Numbered from the stretch's first letter, positions 28,438 through 38,295 are shown. The stretch is 64,000 nt of DNA from BCD1 sp942492125 (GCA_942492125.1 CALODM010000031.1:434001-498000), one strand, 5' to 3'. Numbers and translations are program-made. The notes: generated by a model not told the origin, from the letters alone.

Positions 28438-29883
28438 ATGCAAATTCTTCACATCAGTGCTGAGTGTTATCCTGCTGCCAAAGTGGGTGGACTGGGCGAT
28501 GTCGTTGGTGCTCTGCCAAAATATTTGAACAAACTCGGGGTCAGTGCCGGAGTATTGATTCCAAAATATAAAACGAAGTGGATAGAAAGCCAGCATTTTT
28601 CTCCTGTATACCAGGGAAGTACGTGGCTTCATAATCATAATGTTTGGTTCAGGATTGAAAAACTGGAATCTACGGATCTTGGTTTTCCATTATTCGTTGC
28701 CAACATTCCGGATTATTTTGAACGCCCCGGTATTTACAATGATCCTTCGGGTTACGGTTACGGTGATGAGATTCGCCGCTTCATTGCTTTTCAGCAAGCT
28801 GCTTTGCAATGGATCATTCAAAGCCCGGGAAAACCTAAAATTATCCACTGCCACGACCACCAAGTCGGGTTGATTCCCTTCATGATGAAGTATTGCCCTG
28901 AGTACAATTGGGCTTTAGGCAATACCCCTTCCATTTTCACCATTCACAATGGAGAATACAACGGTGCATTTGGTTGGGATAAATTATACTTGTTGCCTCA
29001 TTTTGAAGGACAGGCCCGTGGCATTTTGGATTGGAACGGCGCCATTACCCCGCTGGCAGCTGCCATTAAATCATCCTGGCGCATTACAACTGTCAGCCCA
29101 AGTTACCTGGAAGAATTAAAACATAATTCAAAAGGGTTGGAGTCTTTGCTTGTTCATGAACAACATAAATCCCTGGGCATTATCAACGGTATTGATGCTG
29201 CTGTCTGGAACCCAAAGACGGATCCCTTCATTGCTGAAGTGCTCAAAAGAAGCATCCCGGCATTTAAAAATAAAAACAAAGAAGCGCTCAAATCGAGTTA
29301 TCCACTCAACATGAAGCTTCCTTTGATTACCTTCATTGGCAGGCTGGCTAAAGAAAAAGGGGCAGACCTCATTCCGGATCTTGTCCACAGTGTTTTGAAT
29401 AGTGGCCTGAAGGTAGCTTTTGCTGTTTTAGGTACCGGTGACCCTGATCTTCACGGCAGCCTGGCTCACCTGAACAATCTTTACCCTGGCCGCTTCCACG
29501 CACGCCTCGAGTACAATGAAGGCCTTGCTCACCAGCTTTATGCGGGGTCAGATTTTCTTTTGATGCCTTCAAGGGTTGAACCTTGCGGATTGAACCAGAT
29601 GTACTCGATGGCCTACGGTACCTTGCCCGTTGTCAGGTCTGTCGGAGGCTTAAAAGACACTGTCCCGGATGTAGGAGAGCCTGATGGCAGCGGGCGCGGA
29701 TTCAGATTCAATGAATTTACTATCCATGATGCACACACTGCCATCTACAGAGCCAGTCAACTATTCAAAGACAAAGATAGGCTGAACGAAACCCGGAAAA
29801 AGGTTATGGAAATTGACTTTTCCTGGGAAGCCTCTGCATCTGCCTATAATAAGGTTTACAATGAATTACTGGAATTAATTTAA
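28438..29883 (+). CDS. glgA: Glycogen synthase (ADP-glucose glucosyltransferase)
   Basis: GT5 enzyme adding glucose from ADP-glucose to alpha-1,4-glucan. The N-terminal HISAECYPAAKVGGLGDVVG carries the K-x-G-G-L ADP-glucose site; FTIHNGEYNG, TVSPSYLEEL, the INGID turn and the C-terminal MPSRVEPCGLNQMYSMAYG motif with E/C/G-L-N are all present. Length 481 aa is standard. It is followed after 28 nt by glgC and the pair ends at a strong terminator (31233-31269), so this is a two-gene glycogen operon. The 250 bp upstream are AT-rich with no convincing promoter match. Confidence 0.95.
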   Translation: MQILHISAECYPAAKVGGLGDVVGALPKYLNKLGVSAGVLIPKYKTKWIESQHFSPVYQGSTWLHNHNVWFRIEKLESTDLGFPLFVANIPDYFERPGIYNDPSGYGYGDEIRRFIAFQQAALQWIIQSPGKPKIIHCHDHQVGLIPFMMKYCPEYNWALGNTPSIFTIHNGEYNGAFGWDKLYLLPHFEGQARGILDWNGAITPLAAAIKSSWRITTVSPSYLEELKHNSKGLESLLVHEQHKSLGIINGIDAAVWNPKTDPFIAEVLKRSIPAFKNKNKEALKSSYPLNMKLPLITFIGRLAKEKGADLIPDLVHSVLNSGLKVAFAVLGTGDPDLHGSLAHLNNLYPGRFHARLEYNEGLAHQLYAGSDFLLMPSRVEPCGLNQMYSMAYGTLPVVRSVGGLKDTVPDVGEPDGSGRGFRFNEFTIHDAHTAIYRASQLFKDKDRLNETRKKVMEIDFSWEASASAYNKVYNELLELI

Positions 29884-29911
29884 CATTGAATGAACAATTA
29901 AATACATAGCT

Positions 29912-31204
29912 ATGATAAAAATAGTCGCATTAATCCTTGGTGGAGGAGCTGGCTCCCGATTATTTCCACTGACAGCCAAACGCTCAAAACCGGCTGTACC
30001 CATTGGAGGAAAATACCGATTGATTGATATTCCAATTTCCAATTGTCTCAATTCTGGTATCAGGCGGATGTATGTGGTAACTCAGTATAATTCAGCATCC
30101 CTCAACAAGCATATTAAAAACGCCTATACTTTTGACCACTTTACCCATGGTTTTGTTGATATTCTGGCCGCGGAACAAACTCCAACAAGTGACAAATGGT
30201 TCCAGGGAACCGCTGATGCTGTAAGACAATCCATGAAACACCTGGAAAAGAATGATTACGATTATCTTCTGATACTTTCCGGAGACCAGTTATATCAGAT
30301 GAATTTCGAAACCATGGTCAAGTATCACATAAAACAAAAAGCGGATTTAACGATTGCAACTATTCCGGTTAATGACAGAGATGCTCCCGGATTTGGTATC
30401 ATGAAGGTCAATGACAAAGGATTTATTGAGCGGTTTATTGAAAAACCGGAAAGCAACATCCTCCATGAATGGCAATCTCCTGTTACCGAAGAACATGCCA
30501 AAGCTGGTAAACATTACCTGGCTTCCATGGGTATTTACATTTTTAATAAAAAAAGCATCAAGGGTTTCTTTGAAAAAAATCCGGATGCGATGGATTTTGG
30601 AAAGAATATCATTCCTTTTTACATCGAAAACGGCAAAAAAGTTGCCAGCTATGCCTTTGATGGATACTGGACAGATATCGGAACCATCAGATCCTTCTAT
30701 GAAGCCAACATCGCCCTGACAGATGATGTTCCTAAGTTCAATCTATTTGACCGGGAGAGACCTATCTACACCAGTCCAAGACTTTTGGCAGCTACCAAAG
30801 TTTACGGCACCTGGTTTAATCAGGCGATTTTGTCCGAAGGTAGTTTTATTCATGCGAAAAAGATTGAACGCTCCATTATTGGTATTCGCTCGAGGATAGG
30901 AGCCAATACAGAAATATCCAATTCCATCATAATGGGTAATGACTATTATGAAACCATCGACCAAATCCTGGATCAGACTAAAATAAGCCTTGGTATCGGC
31001 AAAGACTGTTATATTCGTAATGCCATAATTGATAAAAATTGCCGGATAGGCGATAATGTTCATATCCATGGAAGTGTATCCCTTGAAGATGAAGATCATG
31101 ACAATTACTGCATCCGGGATGGCATTATTGTCATTCATAAAAGTGCCGTCATTCCAAGCGGTACTCACATCGGACTCGACTGGGCCGGAGATAAATCGCA
31201 ATAA
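29912..31204 (+). CDS. glgC: Glucose-1-phosphate adenylyltransferase
   Basis: Makes ADP-glucose from ATP and glucose-1-phosphate, the committed step of glycogen synthesis. The N-terminal nucleotidyltransferase signature GGGAGSRLFPLT with KPAVPIGGKYRLID, the LSGDQLY metal motif, and the FIEKP sugar-phosphate loop are intact; the C-terminal 150 residues form the left-handed beta-helix (IRNAIIDKNCRIGDNVHI). Length 430 aa is normal. Downstream partner of glgA. Confidence 0.95.
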   Translation: MIKIVALILGGGAGSRLFPLTAKRSKPAVPIGGKYRLIDIPISNCLNSGIRRMYVVTQYNSASLNKHIKNAYTFDHFTHGFVDILAAEQTPTSDKWFQGTADAVRQSMKHLEKNDYDYLLILSGDQLYQMNFETMVKYHIKQKADLTIATIPVNDRDAPGFGIMKVNDKGFIERFIEKPESNILHEWQSPVTEEHAKAGKHYLASMGIYIFNKKSIKGFFEKNPDAMDFGKNIIPFYIENGKKVASYAFDGYWTDIGTIRSFYEANIALTDDVPKFNLFDRERPIYTSPRLLAATKVYGTWFNQAILSEGSFIHAKKIERSIIGIRSRIGANTEISNSIIMGNDYYETIDQILDQTKISLGIGKDCYIRNAIIDKNCRIGDNVHIHGSVSLEDEDHDNYCIRDGIIVIHKSAVIPSGTHIGLDWAGDKSQ

Positions 31205-31232
31205 TATACTTAACTAACTTTTTATAAGCATT

Positions 31233-31269
31233 AAAGGCATATCCCTCTTGGCGGATATGCCTTTTTTTT
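31233..31269 (+). terminator. Rho-independent terminator of glgA-glgC
   Basis: AAAGGCATATCC (31233-31244) pairs with GGATATGCCTTT (31253-31264), loop 8 nt, followed by T5 (the T-run is eight long overall). Perfect 12-bp stem, 28 bp after the glgC stop. Confidence 0.92.
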
Positions 31270-31328
31270 AAGCACTTAAGCAGCTGATCAAAATTATTTA
31301 AATTTATCCCATGCAGCATCACGGGATG

Positions 31329-32024
31329 TTATCCCTTTAAGGCATTGTGATAAAATTGCTTTAAATAATCAAGACGATAACCCGACCTGAAAAGGATCAT
31401 GGTAATCAAATTAACGAGGTTTACTTTCAGATAGCTGTTTTTTTCATATTTCCGTGCAGAAACCAACACCGGATTATTGATTATTTCGTATCGTAATCCG
31501 GCCTTTTTCAATTTGTAAAAAAAATCAAAATCTTCCATCATCACTATCTTCTCATCAAAGCCTCCCTGTGCTTCAAATAAACTCCTGGAGGTATAAAAAG
31601 TCTGATCCCCACCGCCGGTAAAGATGTTGGGAAACCGGGTGAAATAACTATTAAACTTGAGCAATACTTTAGGGGAATCAAAATTATAACTAAAAAATCC
31701 AAAGTCATACCCTTTGGCTAAAGAAGCGTAAATATCCATGGGAAAGTTCGCGGGAGGTATTACATCGGCATGTACGAAATATAAAATATCTCCCTGAGCT
31801 ATTTTAGCCCCCTGGTTCATCTGAATAGCCCTGCAGGTGGCCTCTGATTTAATGGCTATCGCTTTTCCTTCGGGCACCTGGGCAAGAGTGTCGTCATCTG
31901 TGGCGGAAGCATCCACAACAATTATTTCTTTCAATAAATCTCCTCCACGCTCTGTCAAATGATAAACAAGCTGCCTGATTCTAAGACTTTCATTACACGT
32001 CGGTATGATGACAGATATGGACAT
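31329..32024 (-). CDS. TIGR04283-type family 2 glycosyltransferase
   Basis: GT-A fold glycosyltransferase: VIIPTCNES nucleotide-binding start, VVDASATDDDT, QMNQGAKIAQGDILYFVHADV with the HAD metal motif, and GGGDQTFYTSRSLFEAQGGFDE. This arrangement (the HAD in place of DxD and the GDQ motif) fits the TIGR04283 subfamily, sometimes called arsenosugar biosynthesis glycosyltransferases. Length 231 aa is typical. No sugar or arsenic genes lie next to it, so the substrate is open. Monocistronic, convergent to glgC. Confidence 0.85.
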   Translation of the reverse strand: MSISVIIPTCNESLRIRQLVYHLTERGGDLLKEIIVVDASATDDDTLAQVPEGKAIAIKSEATCRAIQMNQGAKIAQGDILYFVHADVIPPANFPMDIYASLAKGYDFGFFSYNFDSPKVLLKFNSYFTRFPNIFTGGGDQTFYTSRSLFEAQGGFDEKIVMMEDFDFFYKLKKAGLRYEIINNPVLVSARKYEKNSYLKVNLVNLITMILFRSGYRLDYLKQFYHNALKG

Positions 32025-32111
32025 TTAAAAGTGTTAGTTTTGCCTGGCGGATAGTCAAAATTAAATTGACAATCTTTCCGGATTTCAAAATATCAATAAT
32101 TTATAAAATAA

Positions 32112-32903
32112 ATGAAGATTACGCTCATCTTTTCCTTGATCCTGTCAATTGGTTTTCCCACATTAGCCCAGCAGGGAGATGTATCCGGACGGGATTATGT
32201 CGAATTATCCCAAAGGTTCCTCACCCAAATGCGTGGTGGCCAGGATGTTACCGCCATAATAGATCAATATGCCAAAATAAATTTCGATCAATTGGTAAAT
32301 GAACTGGATGACAGACAGGAAAAACTGGCCTTTTGGATTAATACTTATAATGGATTCGTCCAGTTTTTACTGACCAATAATCCCTCCCTTTTTGATGATC
32401 GCGGAAGCTTTTTTATGGATAAACGGGTAACCATTGCCGGTATCGAAATGAGCTTCGATGATATTGAACATGGCATCATCAGAGACTCCAGGGTAAAATT
32501 AGGTTTGGGTCTTCTGAAAAAATGGTTTCCACCCAAATTTGAGCGAAAACTTCGTATTCATCCGAGAGACGGCAGAATTCACTTTGCCCTGAATTGCGGA
32601 GCAAAAAGTTGCCCGCCTGTTGCCATTTATGACGACCAACACATCTATGAACAATTAGATGAAATAACTGCCGATTATCTAAAAAAGGTAACTACGGCAG
32701 CAAGAGGGGGTATCACTACCACCCCTTTGTTTAGCTGGTTCCGTGGAGACTTCGGAGGTAAAAAAGGTATTAAGAATCTACTGCAAAAGTACGGGATCAT
32801 CGATTCTGCAAAAGGATTAAATATCACCTTTGGCGATTACGACTGGACATTGAGTACTGGAAATTATACCGATTTTCAAAAAGCTTCTCCTACTGTTAAA
32901 TAA
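32112..32903 (+). CDS. DUF547 domain secreted protein (263 aa)
   Basis: A signal peptide (cleavage near LAQQ at residue 20) is followed by the DUF547 pattern: REKLAFWINTYNGF-like ...QEKLAFWINTYNG, then the FDDIEHGIIR motif, the central HFALNCGAKSCPPVAIYD Cys pair and the LFSWFRGDFGG ending. The family resembles transglutaminase-fold Cys proteins but activity is unproven. The gene's last 28 nt overlap the end of the convergent outer-membrane gene, an unusual tail-to-tail arrangement. Confidence 0.88.
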   Translation: MKITLIFSLILSIGFPTLAQQGDVSGRDYVELSQRFLTQMRGGQDVTAIIDQYAKINFDQLVNELDDRQEKLAFWINTYNGFVQFLLTNNPSLFDDRGSFFMDKRVTIAGIEMSFDDIEHGIIRDSRVKLGLGLLKKWFPPKFERKLRIHPRDGRIHFALNCGAKSCPPVAIYDDQHIYEQLDEITADYLKKVTTAARGGITTTPLFSWFRGDFGGKKGIKNLLQKYGIIDSAKGLNITFGDYDWTLSTGNYTDFQKASPTVK

Positions 32904-33979
32904 AAGGCAGGTTTGTCGCTTCCAAATCCTACATCTAGACGCAGACGAAGCTGATTTTTCTTGTCCAAAACGAATCGCAAACCACCACCAAAGTTATAAT
33001 GATACCCAGCACGGACGAGGTCCCGGAATTCTTCGGCTACTCTTCCTGTACTGCCAAAGGCAACGCCGGCAAACCTTTTATAGATAGGAAAACGGTATTC
33101 CATTTGCAACAGCAAAAGTTGCTTATCGCGATAACGACCTTCAATGATCCCTCTTGGCCGCCTTGGGCCGCCCATCGTCAGTAATTTATAAAAAGGAACA
33201 TTTCCTTTTTGAAATCCAGTCACCAGATTGGTGGCGAGTACATGTTCTTTTTTGAAGGAAAAATAGGCCGAAGTGTTGAGAAAAACTTCCGTATAAGGAT
33301 ATTCACTTCCCAGTAATTTTCCACTACGGGTTACTTCCAACGTAGCTAAAACGCCTTTGGCAGGCAGAAAAACGACATCCCGGCTGTCGTACCTCATCAA
33401 TACTCCGGCATTGGTGACAACACCGCCTTTAATTCCGGAAACTTCCGAATAGTCCAGCAATCCGTCTTCCTTATATTCTTTGATATTAAAAAGGTCAAAT
33501 TTCAAAACACCACCAGCCCTGAAATTGCCTTTCACGCGTTCCAGGTAATTGAAATAAACCCTGGGAAAGTTGGCAAAATATTTTTCTTCCTGTTCATAGA
33601 TCGTCTCATTTCCTGTACCAAAAAAAGGGAACACATAATCGTAATATCCAATCTCTCCAAACAACTCAGTTCGGTTTTTTCTGAGAAATAACTGGTAGGA
33701 AGCGTACAGTAAAATTTGTTTATTGAGGGTATAAGCTCCTCCCATTTGCCAAAGGGAAGGATTGCTGCTTTTTTCTTTACCGGGAAAATAAGTATAGATA
33801 CAGGCCCCGCCAAAAGCAAGGCGCGTTTCGGGCAGGTAAAAGATGATGGGGTAGGCAGCAATAAAAGACTTTCTGGCTTCTACAGAATCCGGAACTTCCG
33901 TTTGTGCTGATGATTGGTTTGAAAATATAAAGCAAAGCGACAGACACAATAACGTGCCAAACATGCTGGTCTTAGCCAT
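32876..33979 (-). CDS. Omp85/BamA-like outer-membrane beta-barrel protein
   Basis: A signal peptide (to SSAQ near residue 26) is followed by alternating beta-strand segments typical of a 16-strand barrel. The GPRRPRGIIEGRYRDKQLLLLQMEYRFP segment has the RG..GRYRD core seen in the surface-antigen (Omp85) barrel motif. At 367 aa there is no room for POTRA repeats, so this is a barrel-only member, not the essential BamA. It ends with VGEAF, a terminal aromatic as expected for outer-membrane insertion. Transcribed convergently with the DUF547 gene with a 28-nt overlap. Confidence 0.8.
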   Translation of the reverse strand: MAKTSMFGTLLCLSLCFIFSNQSSAQTEVPDSVEARKSFIAAYPIIFYLPETRLAFGGACIYTYFPGKEKSSNPSLWQMGGAYTLNKQILLYASYQLFLRKNRTELFGEIGYYDYVFPFFGTGNETIYEQEEKYFANFPRVYFNYLERVKGNFRAGGVLKFDLFNIKEYKEDGLLDYSEVSGIKGGVVTNAGVLMRYDSRDVVFLPAKGVLATLEVTRSGKLLGSEYPYTEVFLNTSAYFSFKKEHVLATNLVTGFQKGNVPFYKLLTMGGPRRPRGIIEGRYRDKQLLLLQMEYRFPIYKRFAGVAFGSTGRVAEEFRDLVRAGYHYNFGGGLRFVLDKKNQLRLRLDVGFGSDKPAFYLTVGEAF

Positions 33980-34074
33980 AATTATATTTTGGGTACAGAA
34001 TACTGAAGCAACAAAAATAGCGATCCCACATTTACGAAGTCGAAAAAACCTTTACAACTGTCCGAAAAACAACA

Positions 34075-34105
34075 ATGCCCTGTCATCGGTACGACAACAG
34101 GGCAT
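34075..34105 (-). terminator. Hairpin after aconitase gene
   Basis: ATGCCCTGT (34075-34083) pairs with ACAGGGCAT (34097-34105); on the minus strand it follows the acn stop by 24 nt and leads into TGTTGTTTTT. On the plus strand a T6 run follows, so it may work in both directions. Confidence 0.75.
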
Positions 34106-34129
34106 CAGTTTTTTAATATTTAAACCGGA

Positions 34130-36394
34130 CTAAACCAGTTCTTCTCTTATTTTATTCAAGGCAGATCCTGCACGAACCCAATCGATTTGCGCTTTATTAT
34201 AGGTATGGGCAACCTCGAAGGAATCCTGAGAACCGTCTGCATGATGTAAAACTATTGTGAGATTTTTACCTGGAGTCATTTCATCAAAACCGAGGATATC
34301 AATGGTGTCATCCTGTCTAACTTTTGCGTAATCATCAGGGTTGACAAACGTCAGTCCGAGCATTCCCTGTTTTTTCAGGTTGGTTTCATGAATACGTGCA
34401 AAGGATTTAACAATTACCGCTTTAACACCGAGGAACCTTGGCTCCATGGCAGCATGTTCTCTGGAAGATCCTTCACCGTAGTTTTCCTCCCCAAATACAA
34501 CAGTTCCGATACCTGCTTTCTGGTAAGTTCTGGCAGAATCAGGAACAGCCATATATTCTCCGGTTTCGACATTTAACACCTTATTGGCCTCATCATTAAA
34601 GTAGTTGATGGCTCCTATGAAACAATTGTTGGAAATATTTTCCAGGTGCCCTCTGTACTTCAACCAGGGGCCTGCCATCGAAATATGATCGGTAGTACAC
34701 TTACCTTTTGCTTTTATCAACAGTCTCATTCCTGTCATACCTTGCTGAGTAAGCGGCGCAAAAGGAGTCAATAACTGCAATCTGTCAGAAGAAGGATTTA
34801 CCACTACTTCGACACCACTACCGTCTTTTGCGGGTGGATTATATCCAGGATCTTCAACATCAAATCCTTTAGCGGGCAATTCTTCTCCGAAAGGAGGGTC
34901 TAATTTGACTACTTCTCCATCCGCATTGACCAGGGTATCTTTCATTGGATTGAAAGAGAGGTCGCCGGCAATCGCCATGGCAGCTACCAATTCAGGAGAC
35001 CCTACAAAGGCATGGGTGTTGGGGTTACCATCGGCTCTTTTGGAGAAGTTCCTGTTAAAGGAGTGAACAATGGTATTTTTCTCCTTTTTCTCAGCTCCGG
35101 CACGATCCCACTGTCCAATACAAGGGCCGCAGGCATTGGTAAATAAGTTGGCACCAATGTCTGTAAAAAGTCCCAACAGTCCGTCTCTTTCAGCGGTATA
35201 TCTTACCTGTTCCGACCCCGGGTTGATATCCAGTTCTGATTTCAGTACCAGTTTTTTATCTTTTACCTGTTTGGCAATCGATGCTGCGCGGGTAAGGTCT
35301 TCATAAGAAGAGTTGGTACAGGAACCAATCAGTCCAACCTCAATTTTACTTGGCCAGTCCTTCGTTTTAAGTACATCTTTCATTTTGGAAATAGGCGTTG
35401 CCAGATCCGGTGTAAAAGGACCGTTGAGGTGTGGTTCAAGATCTGCGAGGTCTATCTCAATTACCTGATCGAAGTATTTTTCAGGATTGGCATAAACTTC
35501 AGGATCTCCTGTCAGGTGCTCCCGTACTTCATTGGCCATATCGGCAACTTCTTCGCGACCGGTAGCACGCAGATAGCGCTCCATGGAATCATCGTAGCCA
35601 AAAGTAGAGGTCGTAGCACCTATCTCAGCACCCATATTACAAATGGTTCCTTTTCCAGTGCAGGAAATACTTTGAGCACCATCCCCGAAATATTCAACAA
35701 TTGCTCCTGTACCACCTTTAACGGTAAGAATGCCCGCCACTTTAAGGATAACATCTTTAGGAGCAGTCCATCCACTCATTTTCCCTTTAAGTTTAACCCC
35801 GATGAGTTTTGGCATCTTCAGTTCCCATGGCATTCCTGCCATAACATCTACTGCATCAGCACCGCCAACACCAATAGCAACCATGCCTAAGCCACCGGCA
35901 TTTACGGTATGAGAATCTGTCCCGATCATCATTCCTCCGGGGAAAGCATAATTTTCTAAAACGACCTGGTGGATGATACCAGAACCTGGTTTCCAGAACC
36001 CGATACCATATTTATTGGACACTGACTGAAGGAAAGCATAAACTTCAGAGTTGATATCTTCTGCTACTTTCAAATCAATTTCAGAGTTAACCTTGGCTTG
36101 AATAAGGTGATCACAATGAACGGTTGAGGGTACCGCAACTTTATCCCGGCCGGCCATCATGAATTGCAATAGTGCCATTTGTGCTGTTGCATCCTGCATA
36201 GCTACACGGTCAGGAGAAAAGAATACATAACTTTTTCCTCTTTCATATTTTTGAAGCGGAGAGTCCTCATGCAAGTGAGCGTAAAGGATTTTTTCTGCAA
36301 GCGTGAGCGGGGTGCCCAAAACTTTTTTTGCAGCGTCCACCTTGTCAGCGAACCGGGCATAATGAGCCCTTATTATATCAATGTCGAATGCCAT
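34130..36394 (-). CDS. acn: Aconitate hydratase (mitochondrial-type)
   Basis: TCA-cycle enzyme converting citrate to isocitrate through a 4Fe-4S cluster. Cluster Cys are in GLIGSCTNSSYED and TNACGPCIGQWDR; other active-site motifs are MIGTDSHTVNAGGLG and GEENYGEGSSREHAA. The 754-aa length and motif spelling match the mitochondrial-type AcnA-like group found in Bacteroidota, not AcnB. Single gene ending at a hairpin terminator, divergent from yjbQ. Confidence 0.95.
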   Translation of the reverse strand: MAFDIDIIRAHYARFADKVDAAKKVLGTPLTLAEKILYAHLHEDSPLQKYERGKSYVFFSPDRVAMQDATAQMALLQFMMAGRDKVAVPSTVHCDHLIQAKVNSEIDLKVAEDINSEVYAFLQSVSNKYGIGFWKPGSGIIHQVVLENYAFPGGMMIGTDSHTVNAGGLGMVAIGVGGADAVDVMAGMPWELKMPKLIGVKLKGKMSGWTAPKDVILKVAGILTVKGGTGAIVEYFGDGAQSISCTGKGTICNMGAEIGATTSTFGYDDSMERYLRATGREEVADMANEVREHLTGDPEVYANPEKYFDQVIEIDLADLEPHLNGPFTPDLATPISKMKDVLKTKDWPSKIEVGLIGSCTNSSYEDLTRAASIAKQVKDKKLVLKSELDINPGSEQVRYTAERDGLLGLFTDIGANLFTNACGPCIGQWDRAGAEKKEKNTIVHSFNRNFSKRADGNPNTHAFVGSPELVAAMAIAGDLSFNPMKDTLVNADGEVVKLDPPFGEELPAKGFDVEDPGYNPPAKDGSGVEVVVNPSSDRLQLLTPFAPLTQQGMTGMRLLIKAKGKCTTDHISMAGPWLKYRGHLENISNNCFIGAINYFNDEANKVLNVETGEYMAVPDSARTYQKAGIGTVVFGEENYGEGSSREHAAMEPRFLGVKAVIVKSFARIHETNLKKQGMLGLTFVNPDDYAKVRQDDTIDILGFDEMTPGKNLTIVLHHADGSQDSFEVAHTYNKAQIDWVRAGSALNKIREELV

Positions 36395-36672
36395 AGGTTT
36401 GTTAGTTTAATGGTTAATAAAGCCTGTTTGCATAAGGCTGGCAAAAATAAATAATTCACAACACTTTTTACCACTGGGAGCAGTAAATTTGAGTAGTGTT
36501 TCCGTAATAAAAACACATTGGATGCAGGAAAGTTATGAGTTATTCAAAAAAAAAACAGGAATCTACCCCTGCAGGAATGATTCGTTTCCTGACTGGTACT
36601 AACAACCTCATTTTTACTTTTTTTATTTCCTGTATAATTTTTGATGTATGTTTGTTTTTAAATAACCTGCTA

Positions 36673-37089
36673 ATGATTAAACAGACAACAATAAGCCTTC
36701 CGGCTTTTCCCAGGGGTTTTCACCTTATCACCAGGGAAGTAATCAATCAGCTGCCGGTTTTGCCACAGACCGGCGTACTTCATTTATTCATAAAACATAC
36801 CTCCGCAGGACTCACCATCAATGAAAATGCAGACCCATCCGTAAGGACGGACTTTGAAAGTATTTTCAACAAACTGGTGCCTGAAAACATGTCCTTCCTC
36901 CAGCATACTCTGGAAGGCCCTGATGATATGCCCGCTCATATCAAAACTGCGTTGACGGATACCTGCCTTACAATACCGATTACCGAAGGTCAACTGAATC
37001 TCGGTACCTGGCAAGGCATTTACTTATGTGAATTCAGAAACAGGGGTGGAAACCGTAGTTTGGTGGCGACGGTGGTTGGGGATGATTGA
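36673..37089 (+). CDS. yjbQ: YjbQ/UPF0047 family protein (secondary thiamine-phosphate synthase family)
   Basis: From ATG 36673 the 138-aa product matches the UPF0047 family: GFHLITREV, GVLHLFIKHTSAGLTINENADPSV-type stretch with conserved His/Asn, MPAHIKTALT and LGTWQGIYLCEFRN. Members have weak thiamine-phosphate synthase activity in the literature; the true role is unclear. The long frame from 36535 adds 46 hydrophobic residues without family similarity, so I take the internal ATG. Confidence 0.9.
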   Translation: MIKQTTISLPAFPRGFHLITREVINQLPVLPQTGVLHLFIKHTSAGLTINENADPSVRTDFESIFNKLVPENMSFLQHTLEGPDDMPAHIKTALTDTCLTIPITEGQLNLGTWQGIYLCEFRNRGGNRSLVATVVGDD

Positions 37090-37135
37090 TGATTTTGTTT
37101 TTTTCGGCTTATTCTGCTTCTGGTTAAAAATAAAA

Positions 37136-37171
37136 AACCCGTATTTTGAAAAAAACATCAAAATCCGGGTT
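37136..37171 (-). terminator. Terminator of the CBS-Usp operon
   Basis: On the minus strand AACCCG-ATTTTG pairs with CAAAAT-CGGGTT (one mismatched base in each arm), then TTTTTATTTTT follows. It is 20 nt past the Usp stop. Confidence 0.88.
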
Positions 37172-37191
37172 AGCTTTTGTCAGGAGCTGGC

Positions 37192-38295
37192 TTAATGCAA
37201 TACCATCACGGGCAGGGAAGTATTAAAAGCAAAAGCTGTTGTGGTACTTCTGTGGAATAAACTTTCGATAAAATGTCTGTGGGGTGATACCATTACAACC
37301 AAGTCTATTTTCTTTTCCTCTGAATATTTATTCAAACCCTCGACGATGGAATCACTGTTAACTTCAGTCATTTCAAAAGAATATCCAGGGTTACCTTCTT
37401 CAAAAATAATATTCATGATGCGCTCCTCCACTTCTTTAAAAGCAGGAGAACCGTTTTTATCGGTACTTACATGAACGAAATGAATATTGGCTTTAAATTT
37501 TTCGGCGAAGCTGGTCAGTCTGCGGATATTTTTCTCGTCCACTGCCTCAAAATTGCTGGCATAAAGGATGTGGCGAAATTTTTTGAATACTGTTTCCCGG
37601 GGAATCAGCATAACCGGACAGTGGGCTTTTCTGGCTACATGGGTTGAAATTGTTCCGAATAACTTTCCACTAATTCCATGGGACCCGGAGGTACTCATCA
37701 CGATCATATAACAATCTTCCTCACTGGAAAACTTAACCAATTCGATTTCAGGAAACCCAAGAATGGCTTTCGAGGTGATCGGAGGCATATTGCCATTCAG
37801 GGATTCCATGGATTCAAGGCCCTTTTTCTGGAAGTTTTTCAAATGCCGAACGACCGCTTCATGCTGCGTAGGCGCTGTTTGCATGATTATTGGCTGGTCT
37901 GGACTAAAGGTTCCTGAATAAATATGAACCAATTCAACCGAAGCATCCAACAGGGAAGCAAGCTTCAATGCAAATTGAAAACCTTCCATGGATGTGGCTG
38001 AAAAATCGGTAGAAGTTATTATTTTTTTCATTGTAGTGGATTTCTCTTTTTGCAGAACATTTTCCAACATCAACTCCAGATCCCGGACTTCCGGGATTTC
38101 ATTTTGCACCAATACCTCCCCATTGACCAAAAGGGCTGGTATTCCATCAACATGAGTATTGACAAGTGCGTCCACGTCGGTAACTTCAGCAATTTGAGTT
38201 TCTACCTCAAAATGCTCTAAAGCTTTTATCAAATTAGCCTTAAGAAGTTCCGTTTCATGATAACCTCTTAATCCGAGTATTTCAATACTTATCAT
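37192..38295 (-). CDS. Thioredoxin-like domain fused to two universal stress (UspA) domains
   Basis: Residues 1-80 look like the small thioredoxin_3 / redox-active-disulfide-protein fold: EILGLRGYHETELLK, then a VDGIPALLVNGEVL strand-cis-Pro-strand end. The place where family members have CPxC is occupied by LRGYHE, so the redox Cys are gone. Residues 89-220 (beginning KKIITSTDFS) and 235-367 are two UspA domains; the second ends VSPHRHFIESLF and the SLPVMVLH strand. ATG 38295 is 6 nt after the CBS gene stop, so the fused start is favoured over the internal ATG 38031 that would give an ordinary Usp. Probably part of a low-oxygen or stress response (inferred from the neighbouring regulators). 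Confidence 0.85.
   Translation of the reverse strand: MISIEILGLRGYHETELLKANLIKALEHFEVETQIAEVTDVDALVNTHVDGIPALLVNGEVLVQNEIPEVRDLELMLENVLQKEKSTTMKKIITSTDFSATSMEGFQFALKLASLLDASVELVHIYSGTFSPDQPIIMQTAPTQHEAVVRHLKNFQKKGLESMESLNGNMPPITSKAILGFPEIELVKFSSEEDCYMIVMSTSGSHGISGKLFGTISTHVARKAHCPVMLIPRETVFKKFRHILYASNFEAVDEKNIRRLTSFAEKFKANIHFVHVSTDKNGSPAFKEVEERIMNIIFEEGNPGYSFEMTEVNSDSIVEGLNKYSEEKKIDLVVMVSPHRHFIESLFHRSTTTAFAFNTSLPVMVLH

Noticed and set aside
36535..36672. Extended N-terminus of YjbQ from an upstream ATG
   Set aside because: The 46 added residues are hydrophobic, unlike the family, which begins at the ATG at 36673.
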